A DNA stretch of 64,000 nt from Ovis canadensis (taxonomy: Eukaryota; Chordata; Mammalia; Artiodactyla; Bovidae): the NCBI RefSeq assembly GCF_042477335.2, contig NC_091263.1, positions 73,458,501 through 73,522,500 on the forward strand, in the 5' to 3' direction. Both the position numbers and the translations under genes were made by a program. The notes beneath the pieces were generated by a model. The model did not search any database. It was not told where the DNA came from and saw only the letters and a list, made by a program, of their open reading frames with translations. Positions 34,701 through 43,299 of this stretch are shown in pieces; position 1 is the first letter of the stretch, and each line of letters begins with the position of its first letter.

Positions 34701-37700
34701 ACTGGAAACACCATAAGATGATCAAAGAGTATGGCCCAGTCACCTCACTCCCGGTTCTCCTGGGTCTGGAACACTGTTCACTGAGAACAAACAGAAGGCT
34801 CTGCAGCCAACCCAGCTGGGTGTCCAAAATCAGCACAGGGGTGCCCAAACCTGCCAGTCCCTCAGGATCGCCCAGGAGCCTCATGAAACACAGGTGCCCG
34901 GGGCCCACCCCTGAGTGCGCCGGCCTCTGGGGCCGGAGGCCGTGCTGGTCAGGACATTGTCCATTCGGCCTGAACCGCTCTAGCTCAAGGGAACGTTCTG
35001 GTTCACCTAACTCACTAGAAGTCCCAGCAGGCTTCCAGCACAGTCCCATGTCAGCAGAGCCCCATTCCCCCGGCCTCGCCCACCAGCCTCTGCGAGGCTC
35101 ACTGTGCAGAAGGCGTGCCCCTCACCCCCAGCAGCCAGACTCACGCCCTCCAGGCCCTGGCGGGAGGAACAGGGGCGTCCCTCCTCCCTGGAAGTCTGAG
35201 TCAGGGCTTGGCCCGACCGGCCCCGGCCCCTGCAGGGTCCCCAGCCCTGCCTGCACCAGTCACACGGCCGGCCGGCTGCACCCTGACTGCCAGGTTGGAC
35301 TCACATGTCCACCCTGAGCCTGGGCAGAGCAGAGGCTGGAGGGCTCCCAAGGGGAGTCGGGGCGGCCCCCAAAGAGGGGGCTCCTCCCCTGCCTCTGTCC
35401 CTGTCCGCAGCCCGTGCTTCTCCAGGGCTGGACGAGCAGCTGTTCCGCTCGGTCGAGGGCCAGGCTGCCTCTGATGAGGAGGATGACCACGAGAGGTGGC
35501 GGGAGGCACGGCGGCCGCCAGCCGAGGTCACGGCGCTGCTGGCCGGTCTCTCTGGCTGCAGGAGCAGGTACGTGCTCCGGTGAGGACGTCCAGGATCGGG
35601 CATACCTGGGGCCAGTCCCCCACGGTCATCCTACAAGCACGGGGCGGCCCCTCTATGCAGCGATGGGCCTGAAACACGGGAGGCTGACCTCCTGATTCAC
35701 ATCCAGGCTGGGTCCCCTCCCTGCTGTTTCACGCTCGGTCCCCAGATCCATCGGTCAAGCCGAAGACCCTGGGCAAGTGTCAAGGAGAAATGAGCTGAGG
35801 AAGGGCACGCTTCCAGGTGGCTCAATTCCCCCTGATCCTCACTCCAGTGACCACAGTCCCTGGACCTGCCCCACAGCTCGAGTGTGACCCCCCCCACGTG
35901 TCAGACCCTTTCCTAACCCACTGCTCTCAATGCCTGAGCCCGTCCCCTACCCTGGTCAAGTCAGCTGACTTCTGAGCCTCAGGCTTCCCGTCTCTAAGAT
36001 GGGACACTAACCCTTGCCTGGCAGAGGATTTGTGAGGATTCACCATCGAGGGTATAAAATGCCCCCATGGGGCCTGATCCCGGGAGGCACTCCATGGGAG
36101 TCAGGGGCGGGCAGCGCTGACTATTTTATTATAAAGTCCTGCCGATTTTCTTGGGTCACTGTTATCACCAACCCGTTAAGTCAACAAGCATATGAAGCAA
36201 ATTTGAGGGCTCCTGGCAAACAGCACTAACCAAGACAACTCTCCCCGACACCCCCGCCCAGGAGCCTCTGTTCTCCTGAGTGGTGACAAGCATGAGGACG
36301 AGGAGGGGGCAGGACATGCTAGGGGAGCCGCTGAGAAGGTGCTGTTTGAGCAGAGATCTGAAGGAAGTGAGGGGAAAGCCTTTTGGGCAGAGGGAACAGC
36401 TGGTGCAAAGGCCCTGGGGCGCGCGGGAGGGGCCTGGAGGAGGCTGCTGTGCTTGGAGCAGGAAGAGCGAAGGTGAGTGGGAAGGAGGTCTGGGAGGTAA
36501 GGGGCAGACTGGGCGAGGCCTCTGGCTTTTGCTCTGATGACACGGGGCACTGGGGAAGGCTGTGGGCAGGGGGTGCCATGGCCCCACCTAGCTTTCAGGG
36601 GAGACAGACTCAGTAATAACACATTCCCACCCCCTGCAGGCTGGAACAGGCTTTGGAAAGCAGCCCCCTCTGTGCCGGTACTCTCCTTCACTGCAGGTGC
36701 GATGACCAGATGGCCAAGAAGCTCATGACTTGCTTCAGCCACTTGGGCGGTGCCAACCATGCCCATGCCCTGGGGGAGCTGGAGGCCTGTGTCGCCATGG
36801 TGGTGGAGCAGCTGGGGTCCCGGGGCTGCGGTGCAAAGACTCTGAGGACGCCTGAGGAGGAGGTCAGCGGAGCCCCAGAGGCTGGGAGCCAGACCAATGG
36901 CTAGTCTCTTACAGGTGGAAAGACTGTGAGCCATCTCAGCCAAGTCCTGTGCCCCCTTCACAGATGGGTAAACCAAGGCTCTGAGAGGAGATGATTTAGA
37001 TCTAATGAAGAATATTTTGACTGCACATTAAAGGATCCATCTCAGATCAGCTCAAGGGAAAAAAAAACAGGAATTTATTACCAGATGGAGCTGGGAGCAT
37101 GGTTTCAAAAGAACAGCTAAGATGAGCTTCAGGCACAGTTGGATCCAGGCACTCAGATTATATTGCCCCCATCCGTCTGCTCAGTTCTTTTCATGGGTGC
37201 TGGCCTCCCTTTCCCTGCTATAGAGGGGCTTTCTCCATGTGGTAGGGTGAGGGAAAGCCGGGCCCCAGGCAGCTCTAGGCTCCCATCAGCCTACTTAAAA
37301 CCCCCGGAGGAACAATAAGAGCCCCGTACAGTAAATCTCAGGGAAGAACGCCAATGGTCGGCCTCAGTCACGTGCCCATACCTGGACCAATCCTCTATGG
37401 CAGGCGGGCAGGGCCCTGTGATTGGCAGCTCCATCAAAGCCAGATGAGTGGAAGAGAGATACCTCCCCCAAGGAGAACTGGCTGTGGAGGGGAGGAGGGT
37501 GGGGAGCTCAGTTCCTGAGACCCTCAGACCACGCTCCCGAGTCCACAGGCCCCGTGCTCTGCCTACTGCCCAAGGACACCACAGCTTCAGCTGCTTCTCT
37601 TTCCGTCCGCTGCTGTCAGGAGGGGGGGCTGCCTCCCTCCCCCCGCCCCTGCTTTAGAAGGCAGGTGTCCACGTGGTATTCTGTAGCTCGCCACCCTCTC

Positions 37701-40429
37701 CCCCTGCTATTCGGCAGGAGCAGCAGCGTCCATGCTGCTTGGCCAGGGCTGGGCCGGTGACCAAGGCTGGATCAGCCGGGCCCCTCTCCTGGGGCTCCCG
37801 TCTCGAGGGAGGTGGGGAGTGGCTGCAGGGTGTCCTCAGCTGCAGCCCTCAGACAGGAGTCCCCAGCCGCTTCTGCCTCACCCTCCATGCCCCCAGCCCT
37901 CGACCCATTCTGGGGACAAGCCACTAGCCTGGCAGTGAATTCCTCCTCGGCTCAAACTGGCCAGACTAGCTTCCTGCTTGCAACCAAAACAATCTAGAAA
38001 CGACAAGCAGATGAATGGAGAAGAGAAGGAAGGAGGGAGTCCTTCCACCGAGAAGGAAGCATGTACATTCTTACGTCAGCCTGACTGGCCATGAGGCCTT
38101 GGGCCAGGCATGCAGCTTCTCTGGGCCTCGGCGCCCTCCCTGGGGAGACAGGGTGGTTCTGGCTGTAGGCTCAGGGGCCGGATGAGTTGACCCCCGTGGG
38201 AGGGCCAGGGCAGGCTGTGGGCCCTGCCTGGGGGTGGTGCTGTGTGCATGGGGTCAAGGGTGGCAGGGCAGGCGCTGAGCCCCTGGTGTCCCCGCAGGCA
38301 GAGCTGCAGCGGAAGGTGGGTGAGAACGAGAGCCTGCGGCAGGAGCTGCAGTTGGTGGAGACGGAGAGGGTGCGGCTGTCCCTGCTGGAGGAGAAGCTGG
38401 AGGACGTGCTGGGGCTCCTGCAGAAGCTCCGCGACCTGGTGGGCTCACGGGAGCTGGCGTCCCGGGGGCAGGGCTGGGTGGGGCCCTCAGGGGTGGAGCC
38501 TACCCGCGTCAGGCACTGGCTCTAAGCTCTCCCCACAGAGGCAGGTGCCACCTCTGCCTCCAGACAGAAAGAGCTCAGGGAAAGTAATCAAAGAGAAGGG
38601 GGTTCTCTAATTCATTTTATGAAGCTAATTTAACTTTGATCGCAAAACCAGAGGACAACCCATAGGAGAAAAGGAAATTATAAGCTAGTGACACACTTAA
38701 ATGTGGATGCAGAAATATTAAACAGCAAATCTGCAAAGCAAACCCAGCAGTGGTTAAAGAAACACAAGGTGAGCTGTTGGATTTATCCCAGGAATTCAAA
38801 GATGGTTCAAGACCAGACACCTATTAACACAGACCACCCGGTTCCTCCACCTCCCGGCTGGTAGCTTCAGACAAGAGTTCTCATTCTCTCAGCGCTGCGT
38901 TTTCACTGGTTAAAAAGAGAATAAAACACGCTGTTGCAAGGATTAAAGGAGCTAACACCGTCAAAATGCTCTTTTTCACGGTCATTTCCCAAGTGCCTCC
39001 TTGGGCACAGGGACAATGGTCTGTCAGTACGTGATCCTGGATTAAATGGGTCCTGCACGCTGCTCCAGGACCCATCAAGAGTCTGGGCAGTGCAGTCATC
39101 ACAGGGATGGGGGCCAGGAAAGGACCTTGGGCTGGGGGTGGGGGTTGGGAAACGGACTCTACCTGCCCCCAGGGAGCCACACAGAGGCCTGTAGGGGCCA
39201 CGAAGTCCCACCCATTGCTTGAAGACTCAGCAACCATGGCCAGTCCAGCCCTGTCTCATTTCTTTTTTTAAGAACATATCCAAAAAAGCCCTGGGGAAGA
39301 TTTTGCTGAGCACGCTGGACGCTTGCAGGGACCCTGCACACGGTAGGTGAGCCCCCATCCCTGACCCATCTTCCAAGGCCTGGGCAGCATCCTGACTCAG
39401 CTCCTCCGTTCTGAGTGTCTTGCCTGCAAAATGCTGCCTCATTCCTGCCCAGCCCACCTGCAAAGGGTACAGTCAGGAGACTTCCCTGTAGCTCAAATGG
39501 TAAAGAATCTGCCTGCGAGGCAGGAGACAGGGTTCAATCCCTGGGTTGGGAAGTTCCTCTGGAGAAGGGAATGGCAATCCACTCCAGTATTCTTGCCTGG
39601 AGAATCCCATGGACAGAGGAACCTGGCAGGCTACAGTCCGTGGGGTCGCAAGGAGTCGGACACGACTGAGCGACTAACACACAGTTCTGCCCAGCCCACC
39701 TGCAAAGGGTACATTCAGGAACAGGCTTCAGGAAGCTGAAGGTGGTATTTGAGAAGGACAGGGAGCGGGCACTTCAGGGAAAAGGCCAAATAAAAGCCAG
39801 TGTGGCCAGGCTCCGAGGAAGCCAGGCAGCTCCTTGCTGCCAGTTTAGCCCTGGGCTTACTGCGGAGGAAGGACTATTATCACACCCATTCCACAGATGA
39901 GGAGACTGAGGCACAGAGAGGCCAAGGGTCAGCCGCACTTAGACCTCAGGCCTCTCCCTTAAGCACTAGGCCGCGTGGCCCTGTTGGTCAAAGTTCAGGG
40001 CAGCGCAATTTTCTCAGGGCCAGCTCGTGCCCTGTGAAATCAGGAGGGGAGGTTCACTGGTGGTGAGACCACTGGCCTCACCGGGCACCGCTGGGCAGGG
40101 CTCGGGTGCGTCCAGTGCCCTGACTGGCCCCGGGCATCAAGGAGGAGTTCAGAAACTGGGCACTAGAAACTGCCTTCCCCAGGGCCCTTGGAGGGAGAGG
40201 GTGGCCAAGCTGTGGAGGGCCCGGGGGAGGGCAGGCAGCCCTGCGGGCCACAGGGAAGAGAGTGACTCTCCAGCTGCCCACTCTCTCCCCAGACGGGCCG
40301 TCTGGCCCCTCGGCCGTGCTGGAAGCCCTGCGCCAAGCTTTGGCTGGCTGTGAGCTCCTGCGTGGAGAGCCCTCGGCCCCTGCCTCCACAAGCCCGGCCC
40401 TCACCCACTCCTTCCCCGTCTCCTGCTGA
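12952..40429 (+). CDS. EFCC1: EFCC1 (EF-hand and coiled-coil domain protein 1), complete, eight coding exons
   Basis: EFCC1 (CCDC48) is a largely uncharacterised vertebrate protein. Exons: 12952-13632, 14745-15028, 32756-32913, 35411-35567, 36697-36862, 38298-38438, 39273-39342, 40293-40429. All are flanked by AG and GT, every phase junction fits, and the sum is 1,794 nt (597 aa plus stop). This agrees with the roughly 598-residue human protein as I remember it. Residues 45-80 form an EF-hand-like unit whose loop (56-67, [12 protein letters not shown]) lacks the usual acidic residues at positions 3 and 5, so calcium binding is doubtful. Residues 87-123 are an acidic Gly-Asp linker, 169-183 a basic cluster ([15 protein letters not shown]), and about 193-322 a long Arg/Glu/Leu/Ala-rich coiled coil. 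A second predicted coil lies in exon 6 (483-529). CFAP92 lies divergently upstream and GP9 downstream. Confidence 0.93.
14458..14588 (-). mobile_element. Bov-A/Bov-tA SINE fragment
   Basis: Begins with a GCTGCTGCTG run, then 'aagtcacttcagtcgtgtccgactctgtgcgaccccata', and ends at 'gttgccatttccttctcc'. It lies about 155 bp upstream of EFCC1 exon 2. Confidence 0.85.
14745..15028 (+). CDS. EFCC1: EFCC1 exon 2 (residues 228-322, coiled coil)
   Basis: Acceptor CCCTGCAG|GTC, donor CTACAG|GTGAGC, 284 nt, leaves in phase 2. It encodes an Ala/Arg/Glu/Leu-rich heptad region ([20 protein letters not shown], then [19 protein letters not shown]). Confidence 0.92.
15255..15390 (-). mobile_element. MIR/L2-like old repeat
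   Basis: Diverged 'gagcacctaagatgggcc ... ggaggcaggtaccatgctgtcccccttctccaggtgaggaga' wording typical of reverse-strand MIR. Confidence 0.55.
15418..15620 (+). mobile_element. MIR SINE
   Basis: Contains 'ctgggcttgggaccaaggttcacatcc', 'cttgggaaagtcactggcc' and 'cccgtttcctc' in the forward MIR order. Confidence 0.65.
16450..16556 (-). mobile_element. MIR SINE fragment
   Basis: Reverse MIR core: 'gtgacatacccagggcctcacagccagaaagtgg'. Confidence 0.6.
16829..16988 (+). mobile_element. Bov-tA SINE, diverged
   Basis: Forward copy starting in the B-box region ('ctggttcaatccttgggtcagg') through 'gggtcgcaagagttggacacgacttagc'. Confidence 0.85.
17000..20160. other. EFCC1 intron 2 sequence, no gene seen
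   Basis: GC-rich, mostly single-copy-looking DNA. An old repeat around 18735-18960 has 'gaccagcttcaggcatggctggatccagg'; the same wording recurs near 37120-37150, so both belong to one ancient family I cannot name. About 19600-19960 is G+C-rich without a plausible exon. Confidence 0.4.
20170..20520 (+). mobile_element. MIR SINE, interrupted
   Basis: Forward MIR wording ('cttgaatcccagctttccc', 'cctcatcggtaaaacgggg', 'gataaagtgccaatacataggaagc', 'tgataaa') is broken by about 90 bp that carries the palindrome at 20260-20292. Confidence 0.6.
20260..20292. repeat. 33-nt near-perfect palindrome
   Basis: Two 16-nt arms (20260-20275 and 20277-20292) are reverse complements with one mismatch, around a single A. 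The outer sequence is TGATCACCC. Confidence 0.9.
21600..21818 (-). mobile_element. Bov-tA SINE
   Basis: Full set of reverse landmarks from 'gtgaaagtgtgaaagtgtc' to 'gagccaccagggaggcc'. It is joined directly to a BovB fragment on its right. Confidence 0.9.
21828..22298 (+). mobile_element. BovB RT fragment, left part of a split copy
   Basis: The frame reads [20 protein letters not shown]. The catalytic YADD motif has become YTDD, so the copy is dead. It breaks off at the BovB words 'cagtggtcgtgt' (22287-22298), and the element resumes at 22684. Confidence 0.9.
22299..22683. other. 385-bp sequence inserted into BovB, origin unknown
   Basis: GC-rich DNA unlike BovB, L1 or the local SINEs. It is bounded by a 12-bp near-duplicate of BovB sequence (cagtggtcgtgt at 22287 and cagtggtcatgt at 22684), which looks like a target-site duplication. 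A possible ATTAAA signal precedes the right end by about 12 nt, and no poly(A) is left. Confidence 0.55.
22684..23075 (+). mobile_element. BovB 3' end, right part of the split copy
   Basis: Continues the BovB frame from the point where 21828-22298 stops, through 'gaagactcttgagagtcccttggactgcaaggag' to 'agcgactgaac'. Confidence 0.9.
24775..25190. repeat. ancient interspersed repeat, family uncertain
   Basis: The pattern 'gcaagtagcagataactctgctcaggacggcttaaac ... caagatggctgcc ... gaccaatcagg' is that of a widespread old mammalian repeat. I cannot name the family safely. Confidence 0.45.
25255..25640. repeat. ancient interspersed repeat, family uncertain
   Basis: Contains 'ccataacagattaccacgaatttaggctctcaaaacaac ... 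ttctgcaggccagaattcc', a known old mammalian repeat pattern, diverged. Confidence 0.5.
26516..26880 (-). mobile_element. BovB 3' fragment
   Basis: Reverse BovB tail from 'cagttcagttcagtcgctcag' through 'acaccacagttcaaaagcgtc'. It sits in an AT-rich stretch (25.98-26.52 kb and 26.88-27.05 kb) without genes. Confidence 0.9.
27256..27450 (+). mobile_element. Bov-tA SINE
   Basis: Forward copy: 'cccctggtggctcgggtggtaaagaatctgcctgc' to 'caagagttggacacggct'. Confidence 0.9.
27535..27668 (+). mobile_element. Bov-A-type SINE fragment
   Basis: 'ggagaaggaaatggcaacccactcc' to 'cgacttaccagcagcagcag', forward. It is the second SINE of a close pair. Confidence 0.85.
28895..28985 (+). mobile_element. L2-like fragment
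   Basis: 'attcattcattcacacatccgacaaacac ... gtcctgtgctgggccctccaggaaacacc' is typical of L2 and related old repeats. Confidence 0.45.
29192..29328 (-). mobile_element. Bov-A-type SINE fragment
   Basis: Starts with (GCT)n, then 'aagccgcttcagtcgtgtccaactctgtgcgacccc', and ends 'gccattgccttctcca'. Confidence 0.88.
29464..29546. repeat. alternating TG, TA and CA simple repeats
   Basis: A TG run at about 29464-29476 and a TATATA-then-CACACA run at about 29517-29543. Confidence 0.8.
30299..30472 (+). mobile_element. Bov-tA SINE
   Basis: 'tttccccggtggctcagcggtaaagaacgcgcctgcc', B box 'gttcgatccc', ending near 'ggctccggtccacagcc'. Confidence 0.88.
31648..31866 (-). mobile_element. Bov-tA SINE
   Basis: Reverse copy with all landmarks, ending 'ctgagccaccagggaagccc'. 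Confidence 0.9.
32756..32913 (+). CDS. EFCC1: EFCC1 exon 3 (residues 322-375)
   Basis: Acceptor CCCCACAG|G, donor CCAAG|GTTTGT, 158 nt. The entering single base completes an Arg codon with exon 2. It encodes a Pro/Ser/Glu-rich, probably disordered stretch ([19 protein letters not shown]). The preceding intron is 17.7 kb. Confidence 0.88.
33446..34661. repeat. 1.2-kb CA/CAGA satellite in EFCC1 intron 3
   Basis: Built from CACACA, CAGA, CATA and ACCACA words with no other sequence. A segment at about 33548-33656 recurs at 33789-33897 (241-bp offset), and a CCACACAGAG block at 33924 recurs at 34061 (137-bp offset). It keeps frames open on both strands for hundreds of codons without coding. Confidence 0.97.
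35411..35567 (+). CDS. EFCC1: EFCC1 exon 4 (residues 375-427)
   Basis: Acceptor CTGTCCGCAG|CC, donor AGCAG|GTACGT, 157 nt. It encodes [20 protein letters not shown] and a short helix ending in SGCRSR. Confidence 0.9.
35920..36095 (+). mobile_element. MIR SINE fragment
   Basis: 'cctcaggcttcccgtctctaagatggga' followed by 'ttgtgaggattcaccatcgagggtataaaatgcc' in forward MIR order. Confidence 0.6.
36697..36862 (+). CDS. EFCC1: EFCC1 exon 5 (residues 427-482)
   Basis: Acceptor CACTGCAG|G, donor GAGGAG|GTCAGC, 166 nt, leaves in phase 0. It encodes a Cys- and Met-containing helical segment ([20 protein letters not shown]). Confidence 0.9.
37015..37440. repeat. ancient interspersed repeat, same family as 18735-18960 in part
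   Basis: 'aggaatttattaccagatggagctgggagc ... gagcttcaggcacagttggatccaggcactcag ... cacgtgcccatacctggaccaatcc'. It is old and diverged, in EFCC1 intron 5. Confidence 0.5.
38298..38438 (+). CDS. EFCC1: EFCC1 exon 6 (residues 483-529, second coil)
   Basis: Acceptor TCCCCGCAG|GCA, 141 nt in phase 0 at both ends. It encodes a clean leucine heptad pattern ([20 protein letters not shown] and onward to LLQKLRDL). The assigned donor CTG|GTGGGC is weak; reading through gives a different short tail ending at 38525. Confidence 0.85.
39273..39342 (+). CDS. EFCC1: EFCC1 exon 7 (residues 530-553)
   Basis: A T-rich tract and TTTTTAAG|AAC acceptor, donor CACACG|GTAGGT, 70 nt. It encodes [20 protein letters not shown] and leaves in phase 1. 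Confidence 0.87.
39479..39684 (+). mobile_element. Bov-tA SINE with very long flanking duplication
   Basis: A well-kept Bov-tA from 'gacttccctgtagctcaaatgg' to 'gagcgactaacacacag'. It is flanked by two 36-bp copies (39443-39478 and 39685-39720) that match at 34 positions. It lies 137 bp after EFCC1 exon 7. Confidence 0.93.
39865..39965 (-). mobile_element. MIR SINE fragment
   Basis: Reverse MIR wording 'acccattccacagatgaggagactgaggcacagagaggcc'. Confidence 0.65.
40293..40429 (+). CDS. EFCC1: EFCC1 exon 8, C-terminus and stop
   Basis: Acceptor CTCTCCCCAG|AC. The first two bases complete an Asp codon with exon 7. The frame ends at TGA 40427-40429 after a Pro/Ser-rich tail ending HSFPVSC. No canonical AATAAA was found close downstream, so the 3' UTR end is unknown. 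Confidence 0.87.
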
Positions 40430-41584
40430 GGGCTGGCCCGGCCTGTGGGCAGCCTGGCCACCATCAGACCAGCCTGGCCACCATCGCATCCTCAGAACCC
40501 TGGGGTCACCGGCTCCTTCTGAGACCAGTCCAAGCTCGGAGCCTGGCAGCCGCGCCGTCCCTGGGCTTCTCGGTCCTGGCCTACATTCCTGCTGCCAGCA
40601 AGCACGCTGCTGATGGTCGCTGGGTCAGCCTGTACCCGCTGCCTGAGTCGAGGTGCCGGCTTTTCTGCCCAGTTCAGTCCAGAATCCCTTCCCTAGGCTC
40701 CCAGGATCTCTTCCCTTCCCAGCGGTGTCCTCTTTGTCCACACAGCGTGACTGCTCCAGGGACCTCGTGCCCTGCACTCCACTGAGGACACTGCCCATGG
40801 CCCGGAAGTGCTGAAGGCTGGACACGAGACTGGGGGAGCTCCCAGGGAGGAGACAGTGATCATGGCAGGCTTCCTGGTGGAGGTGGCCTTGAACTAGCTC
40901 TGGAAGAGAGGTTAGATTTAGATGGGCAGACAGGAGGGAAGGGCATTTAACACAAGGGAACAGGGAGCGCCCAAGTGTGTTGCCGTGAAGCGCCCCATGA
41001 GTACAGACCCCAGACCCCTCTTTCCCGAGCACCCAGTAGGTACCAGGCCCCACGGGTCACAGGCAGGAGCAAGACAAACTGCCTGGTCCCATCAACCTTA
41101 AACCCTCATAGGAGAGAAAGACACGTGGGCGAGCACTGCAGTGCTAAACTGCAGCAGACGAGAGGGTTCTGAGAGTCCGGGCGAGAGGGGCCAGTCCAAG
41201 CCTAGGAGGACGGAGCCCTGCAGAGGGCGGGGCGAGGGCAGGCGCCCGGCGGGGATGGGGCCCTGATGACTCGTCTCCCAGGCAACGGGCGCCTTGCCGG
41301 GGTTCTGACCTGCCTCCAGGAGCTGAGGGGAGAAGAGCAGACAGGAGGACTCAGGCCTTGGGAGCAAGGGGTCACCACGGGGATGCAGAAGAGGGACCAC
41401 AGGGAAAGGAGGGCCAGGGGCCCAGCAGGCAGTCCCAGGCGGGGCCACAGGGAGGGCTGGAGGGGGACCCCCCCGCTGCGCCTGAGGCCGCAGGAGTCCA
41501 CGCGTGTAGTAAGATCCATGGAAGTGGGCGTGCCTCTCCAAAAACTCAGCTTTACTGTGTGTTAATGAAAAATACAAGGGGCAG
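40430..41584. other. EFCC1 3' UTR of unknown length, then intergenic DNA
   Basis: The first several hundred bases after the EFCC1 stop are presumably 3' UTR, but no AATAAA is seen nearby. 40850-40980 resembles an old interspersed repeat. No coding gene is seen. Confidence 0.4.
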
Positions 41585-41585
41585 G

Positions 41586-41785
41586 GACTTCCCTGGCGGT
41601 CCGGTGGCTAAGAATCCGCTTTTCAATGCAGGGGATGTGGTAGGGAACCAGATCCCACATGCCACAGCTAAGCCCACGAGCTGCAAACCAGTGAGTTCAT
41701 AGACCACAGCCAAAGAGCCCACGTGACCCGATAAAGACCCTGCATGCTGCCACTAAGACCCGAGGCGAGCAGAGAAATACATATT
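41586..41785 (+). mobile_element. CHR-type SINE
   Basis: 'gggacttccctggcggtccggtggctaagaatccg' start, 'gatcccacatgccacagctaagcccacg' core. Confidence 0.8.
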
Positions 41786-42179
41786 TTAGAAATAATAATG
41801 GTGACTAGAAGAGACGTTCCTCAAGCACCCCCACCCCTGCTCTGGCCCCCTGGAATCGGCCGACAGCAGGCAGGCAGGATTCCTGTAGATTCCAGCCACA
41901 CTAAGGCACACCCTCAGGAACTTCCTAATAGAAATCTTCTCGGACCTCTGCCTGACAAGCAAAGGTGCATCATCTCCCGTGCAGCCCTCATCTCACTGGA
42001 GGCCAGCTTTTGAGATGGCCTAGCATGCAGAGGGGCCCAGAGAGGCTGACGGACTGTCTGGCACCGCACAGCAAATCAGCACCCACGCCTGGGCTGGGCC
42101 TGCTTCCTGAGCCCATGTCTCACACGCTTCCTTCCTCTGCCAGCTGTGTCTGGTTAGGGACCCCAGGGCTTGGAGTCTG

Positions 42180-42545
42180 GATCAGTTACAGCACAGCCTA
42201 AGCCACCCCGACAAACAAGCTCCCACAACACTCTGGGCCAAACAAGACAGAGCTTTCTCTGCCGTAGCGGTTCAGAGGGGAGTGGACGACAGAGCAGCTT
42301 TGCTCCACGTGGCCACCCAGGGGCCCAGGTTCCTTCCGCTGTGTTGCCCTGTCGTCCCCGAGGGCATCGTCCCTGGCAGAAGCTAATCACCAGCATCGCG
42401 TCGGCCCTCCGGCCCCCGGGAAGGAGACAGGGAAGGGAGGCTTAGGCACTTTGGCTCACACGTCCTCTAAGCCCATCCTACTGGCCATACCTAGCTGCAA
42501 GGGATGCTGGGAGATGCCATCTGTAGCTGGGCAACCACGGGACCA
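42180..42545. repeat. ancient interspersed repeat, family uncertain
   Basis: The ending 'ctggccatacctagctgcaagggatgctgggagatg' is a common old mammalian repeat signature; the left part is diverged. Confidence 0.5.
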
Positions 42546-42844
42546 GCTAATGCTAACAGTATTAAAAGGAAAAAGGCGGCCAACTGGACCGGGGGCCAGC
42601 CACGCCCCCCAGGCCGCTGACAGAGGTCCGCCTGCCCCTGCAGAGGGGCCGGGCGGGCACGCACAGGCACCCCTGCAGTGCACACCGTGGCCAGAGGAAC
42701 ACATGCTGCCGGAGGACCCACAGCCCTGCTCCTACAAAAGGCCACGTCGCCAAGTCAGCGGACCTACAAGACAGCAAGGAGAGCAAATTAGGCAAATGAG
42801 GCGCCAGAGGAGCATGCTCACAACAAAAGAACCGGATGAAATCC

Positions 42845-43005
42845 CAGGTCGGACTCCCCGATGGTCTAGTGGGTGAGAGTCCGGCTTCCAGCGCAGGGTC
42901 GGAACCTGGCTGGGCAACTGAGCCCGTGAGGCACAGCCGGAGGAGCCCACGCCTGCTGCCAGAGACCCAGCTCAGCCAGAACAAAAGCAGACGGAAACAA
43001 AGTGA
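42845..43005 (+). mobile_element. CHR-type SINE
   Basis: 'ggactccccgatggtctagtgggtgagagtccggc' start, then 'gcaactgagcccgtgaggcacagcc'. Confidence 0.75.
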
Positions 43006-43299
43006 GCCGCTCCCCATTTCCCCACCGAGAGAGGGTGCAGCCCCCGGGGAGCAAAGTGAAGCGGAAACAGGCAGCCTACCCGAGAGAGTGCGAGGTGCTG
43101 ATCGCAAAGAGGTGCAAAGAACTCAGGAGGAGAAGGGGCAAACAGAGCGAGAGGCAGGCGTTTCTAAGGAGAGCTAGGAAAGCCCCAAACACAGAGGAGC
43201 AATGCAGCAACTGCACATTTTTAAAAGCCACTAGAAGGAATCAACAGCAGGCTAACTGATGCAGAGAGGTGGAGCAGTGAACTGGCAGACAGAGGTGGG

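Noticed and set aside
33065-35317. 750-codon open frame rich in Thr-His, and long Cys-Val frames on the other strand
   Set aside because: It is created by the CA/CAGA satellite, which lacks stops in several frames. It has no start context, splice sites or non-repeat content of its own.
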